A stretch of 64,000 nucleotides of DNA, taken from NCBI GenBank assembly GCA_964573725.1, contig CAZNLJ010000014.1:57521-121520 (forward strand). Direction: 5' to 3'. The notes beneath the pieces are model-generated. The model saw only the letters and a program-made list of their open reading frames with translations, did no database searches and had not been told where the DNA came from. This DNA comes from UBA6168 sp964573725 (GTDB lineage: Bacteria; Bacteroidota; Bacteroidia; Chitinophagales; Saprospiraceae). Positions 61,375-64,000 of the stretch are shown here, piece by piece. Both the position numbers and the translations under genes were made by a program. The first letter of the stretch is position 1. Each line of letters opens with the position of its first letter.

Positions 61375-63768
61375 ATGCACCTGGAGCCGAAAGACCTCCT
61401 TGAACGACTTGAATTCGACAAGATAACGGATCTCCTGGAAAAGGAGTGCATGGGCGCACTGGGCCGGGAGGCTGTCCGACTACCCGAATTTTCCTCCGAC
61501 ATCGACCGGCTGAACAGACGGCTCCGTTCGGTTTGGGAATACAAGCTGGGGCTTAGCAACAACGATGTCCTCCCGTTAGCATCCTATGAAGACTTATCGG
61601 AAGACCTGCGCATGCTGGACATCATCGATTATGTGCTGCCGGAGGAAGGATTCCGCCGCATCCGAATAGTCCTATTGGTGACCGGAGACATTTTCCGGTA
61701 TTTCACCCCGGAACGTCGACAGTTGTACCCACACCTCTTCGACCTGATCCGAACGGTTCACTTCGACGAGCAATTGCCGGCGGCCATCGGCAAGGTCTTC
61801 GATGCGGACGGCCAAATCCGGCCCGACGCCTCCCCCACCCTGCAACGGATCCGCCGGGAAATCATCCAACAGGAAAGGGAACTCGACAAGGTGTTCCGGC
61901 AACTCGTCCACACTTACCGCCAAAACGGTTGGCTGACGGACAGCGTGGAATCCATCCGCAACAACCGCCGGGTGCTGAGCGTTCCGGTCGAGCATAAAAG
62001 AAAGGTGCGCGGCATCATTCACGATGAAAGCGCCACCGGTAAGACGGCCTTTATCGAACCGGAGGCAGTCATTGAAATCAACAACGACATCTTCGACCTC
62101 CAACAGGAGGAGCGGCGGGAAATCTGGCGTATCCTCAAGGAATTGAGCGCGCTGCTCCGGCCGTATTCCTCCCAGATCCGACAGTACCAGGATTTGTTGG
62201 TGCAATTCGATGTCCGCTATGCCAAGGCCCGGCTGGCCCAACAGATGAACGGCAACCTGCCCCGGCTGGTCGACCGGCCGACCTTGGGAACGGAGATGGG
62301 CCGGCATCCCTTGCTACTCCTCAAGAATCGGAAGACAGGACGGGAGACGGTCCCCTTCGACCTGCGCCTGCATGGAGAGAACCGCATCGTCGTGCTTAGC
62401 GGACCGAATGCTGGGGGAAAGTCCATCCTGATGAAATCCGTCGGCCTGCTGCAACTGATGTTGCAGGCGGGCATGCTCATACCGGTGGACGAAATCAGTG
62501 AGATGGGTGTTTTCGAGCATATCTTCGCCGACATCGGCGACCAGCAGTCTCTCGAGGACGACCTTTCCACCTACTCGAGCAGGCTGGTGAACATGCGTCG
62601 CTTCCTGGAACTTGCCGACCACCGGACCTTGGTGCTCATTGATGAGTTCGGGTCGGGAACGGATCCCAAAATGGGGGGCGCCATTGCGGAATCCATCCTG
62701 AAAAGGCTCAATGAACGCAAGGTATTCGGTGTCATCACCACCCACTATTCGAACCTGAAGATCTTTGCCTTCAAACAGCCGGGTATCCTCAACGGATCGA
62801 TGCGCTTCGACCAGGAGCTCCTGATACCTACCTACCACTTCCAGGTGGGTCGGCCGGGCAGCAGCTATGCGTTTGAAATCGCCCAGAAAAGTGGACTGGA
62901 CAAAGGAATCCTGCAATACGCGCGACAGCGCACCGGCAAACAGGAAACCGCAGTGGATGCTTTGCTGATCGACCTGCAACGCGAGAAAAAGGAGGTGGAA
63001 GACAAACTCGCAACCGTATGCGACCGCGAGAAACAACTTGAAAAACTGATCCGCAGTTACGAGGAACTTCACCGCGACCTGGAGTACAGACGCAAGAAGT
63101 TCAAATTGGAGGCCAAGGAGCAATCTCTTCAGGAATCAGTCCATGACACCCGCGCCTTGGAGCGGCTGGTCCGGGAACTCAAGGAGGCGCGGAACCTTCA
63201 GAAAGCGGAGGCGCTGGCCGCCCAACAACGGGAGGCGCAACGCGAACTGGCTACGGTGGTGGAACAACTCCGGGAAGAAGTCTATGCCCCTCCGCCGAAT
63301 TCCCTCCGACCTGCCAAGCGGGGAGCTGTCGAGGTAGGTGATTTCGTCCGTATGCGGCAAGGAGGAACCACCGGGACCGTGGAAAGCATCGATAAGCAAA
63401 AAGCCATTGTCACGGTCGGCCAACTGCGTATGACGGTGAACATACGCGACCTCGAACAGGCGCGGGAACCCTTGGAAGTGCGTTCCCAAACCAGCGTCCA
63501 ACACGATACCGTTTCCCAGAATGCCGCTTTCGGCGACCAACTGGATATCCGCGGACTGAAACCGGAGGAGGCCATCCCTATCCTACAGGATTTCCTGGAC
63601 CGGGCGCTCCTCAGCAGTGCCAACCACCTGCGAATTGTCCATGGAAAAGGAACCGGTACGCTGCGCAATCTGGTCCGCACCAAATTGCGGGAATACCGCC
63701 ACTTCAAGAAAAGCTGGCATCCCGCGAGCGAGGAAGGCGGCGAAGGTGTTACGCTGGTCGAATGCTGA
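61375..63768 (+). CDS. mutS2: Endonuclease MutS2
   Basis: A 797-residue MutS-family protein without the mismatch-recognition domain. The lever/clamp region (residues ~1-300) is followed by the ATPase domain with Walker A VVLSGPNAGGKSILMKSVGL near 345, QSLEDDLSTYSSRL, Walker B LVLIDEFGSGTDPKMGGAIAE and VFGVITTHYSNLKIFA. A coiled coil (~520-640) leads to a KOW-like part and the C-terminal Smr nuclease domain (DQLDIRGLKPEEAIPILQDFL, LRIVHGKGTGTLRNLV). MutS2 acts on recombination intermediates and, in some bacteria, on collided ribosomes. Full length. Confidence 0.96.
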   Translation: MHLEPKDLLERLEFDKITDLLEKECMGALGREAVRLPEFSSDIDRLNRRLRSVWEYKLGLSNNDVLPLASYEDLSEDLRMLDIIDYVLPEEGFRRIRIVLLVTGDIFRYFTPERRQLYPHLFDLIRTVHFDEQLPAAIGKVFDADGQIRPDASPTLQRIRREIIQQERELDKVFRQLVHTYRQNGWLTDSVESIRNNRRVLSVPVEHKRKVRGIIHDESATGKTAFIEPEAVIEINNDIFDLQQEERREIWRILKELSALLRPYSSQIRQYQDLLVQFDVRYAKARLAQQMNGNLPRLVDRPTLGTEMGRHPLLLLKNRKTGRETVPFDLRLHGENRIVVLSGPNAGGKSILMKSVGLLQLMLQAGMLIPVDEISEMGVFEHIFADIGDQQSLEDDLSTYSSRLVNMRRFLELADHRTLVLIDEFGSGTDPKMGGAIAESILKRLNERKVFGVITTHYSNLKIFAFKQPGILNGSMRFDQELLIPTYHFQVGRPGSSYAFEIAQKSGLDKGILQYARQRTGKQETAVDALLIDLQREKKEVEDKLATVCDREKQLEKLIRSYEELHRDLEYRRKKFKLEAKEQSLQESVHDTRALERLVRELKEARNLQKAEALAAQQREAQRELATVVEQLREEVYAPPPNSLRPAKRGAVEVGDFVRMRQGGTTGTVESIDKQKAIVTVGQLRMTVNIRDLEQAREPLEVRSQTSVQHDTVSQNAAFGDQLDIRGLKPEEAIPILQDFLDRALLSSANHLRIVHGKGTGTLRNLVRTKLREYRHFKKSWHPASEEGGEGVTLVEC

Positions 63769-63918
63769 AACCCATCCGCTTCCACGCTTCATCCTCTTTA
63801 CTGCCAGGGGTACTTGCCGGCAGTCCGCCTTGTTAAGATCTCATCCGTAAAGTTGGTGAAAGCCGCGATAATTTCTTGACAATCGCAAATCCGAGGTGTT
63901 AGTCCTCCTGAAGACAAC

Positions 63919-63926
63919 TATTTTTG
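63919..63926 (+). promoter_or_regulatory. Candidate -7 promoter element for the last gene
   Basis: The sequence TATTTTTG matches TAnnTTTG, 22 bases before the ATG at 63949, the usual geometry for a Bacteroidota transcription start. Bases 63769-63918 hold nothing else recognisable. Confidence 0.45.
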
Positions 63927-63948
63927 CCTTTCAAATACCCTGAGAACC

Positions 63949-64000
63949 ATGCCCCTCACACCACACGACGAGCTGATCAAGGCCGTCCTTTCCTACCCTG
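63949..64000 (+). CDS. N-terminal start of an unidentified gene (cut by window end)
   Basis: Seventeen codons are visible (MPLTPHDELIKAVLSYP) and the frame is open to the end of the window. A -7 element 22 bases upstream and a GC-rich codon pattern like that of the neighbours support a real start. Too short to identify. Confidence 0.45.
   Translation, partial: MPLTPHDELIKAVLSYP

Overview
The window reads as chromosomal DNA of a GC-rich, aerobic member of the Bacteroidota, most probably of the Saprospiria/Saprospiraceae type. Supporting signs are the tandem cytochrome oxidase subunit III genes followed by subunit IV, Sco-like and DUF420 genes; giant secreted proteins with type IX secretion (T9SS) C-terminal domains; lipoprotein/TonB-receptor pairs; start codons without Shine-Dalgarno sequences; and several intergenic copies of the Bacteroidota -7 promoter motif TAnnTTTG. 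I see no rRNA, tRNA, CRISPR array, integrase or transposase. One run of 100 N marks an assembly gap.

Layout. 1-3640 (+): tail of an aa3/caa3-type oxidase operon (two COX3 genes, COX4-like, a Sco-like protein without cysteines, DUF420, a small CPMC membrane protein). 3616-6029 (-): Pif1/RecD-like helicase and a secreted endonuclease/exonuclease/phosphatase-fold (EEP) enzyme, divergent from 6331-10988 (+): TonB-dependent receptor plus an OB-fold/choice-of-anchor lipoprotein, closed by a strong terminator. 11190-15628 (-): BaiN/YhiN-type flavoprotein, a T9SS FG-GAP protein and the PLP homeostasis protein. 15838-17169 (+): secreted HMA-domain protein and a probable outer-membrane protein. 17240-29166 (-): a surface-protein cluster made of an S74 tail-fibre-domain protein, a 2282-residue LamG/T9SS protein and a MopE/HYR-repeat protein broken by the gap, with a TPR-AraC regulator divergent from it (29619-31328).

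31462-34362 (-): vanadium-type haloperoxidase lipoprotein and DASS anion transporter. 34730-38824 (-): DnaK, MeaB GTPase and a WD40 protein. 38927-42550: phosphopantetheinyl transferase, DEDDy exonuclease, coiled-coil membrane protein, DUF2452 and DUF1573 proteins. 42802-46088 (+): signal peptidase I and a thioredoxin-like protein. 46805-51595 (+): a 1.6-kaa HYR/cohesin/dockerin-like T9SS protein. 52313-54127 (-): EtfBA. Then a secreted unknown (+), acetyl-CoA synthetase (-), GH95 fucosidase with a RidA-like lipoprotein (-), MutS2 (+) and the first codons of a further gene.

Much of the window is housekeeping: respiration (COX, Etf, Acs, MeaB), protein quality control and export (DnaK, signal peptidase). 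The more distinctive content is the cell-surface investment. The two adjacent giant proteins share a ~105-residue module four times, one of them also carries a duplicated GWNW repeat, and an S74 self-chaperone protein precedes them. A divergent EEP-nuclease/TonB/OB-fold-lipoprotein locus looks like a nucleic-acid or organophosphate uptake system. Between 51.8 and 52.1 kb an AT-rich promoter and a strong terminator with no gene between them suggest an unannotated small RNA.
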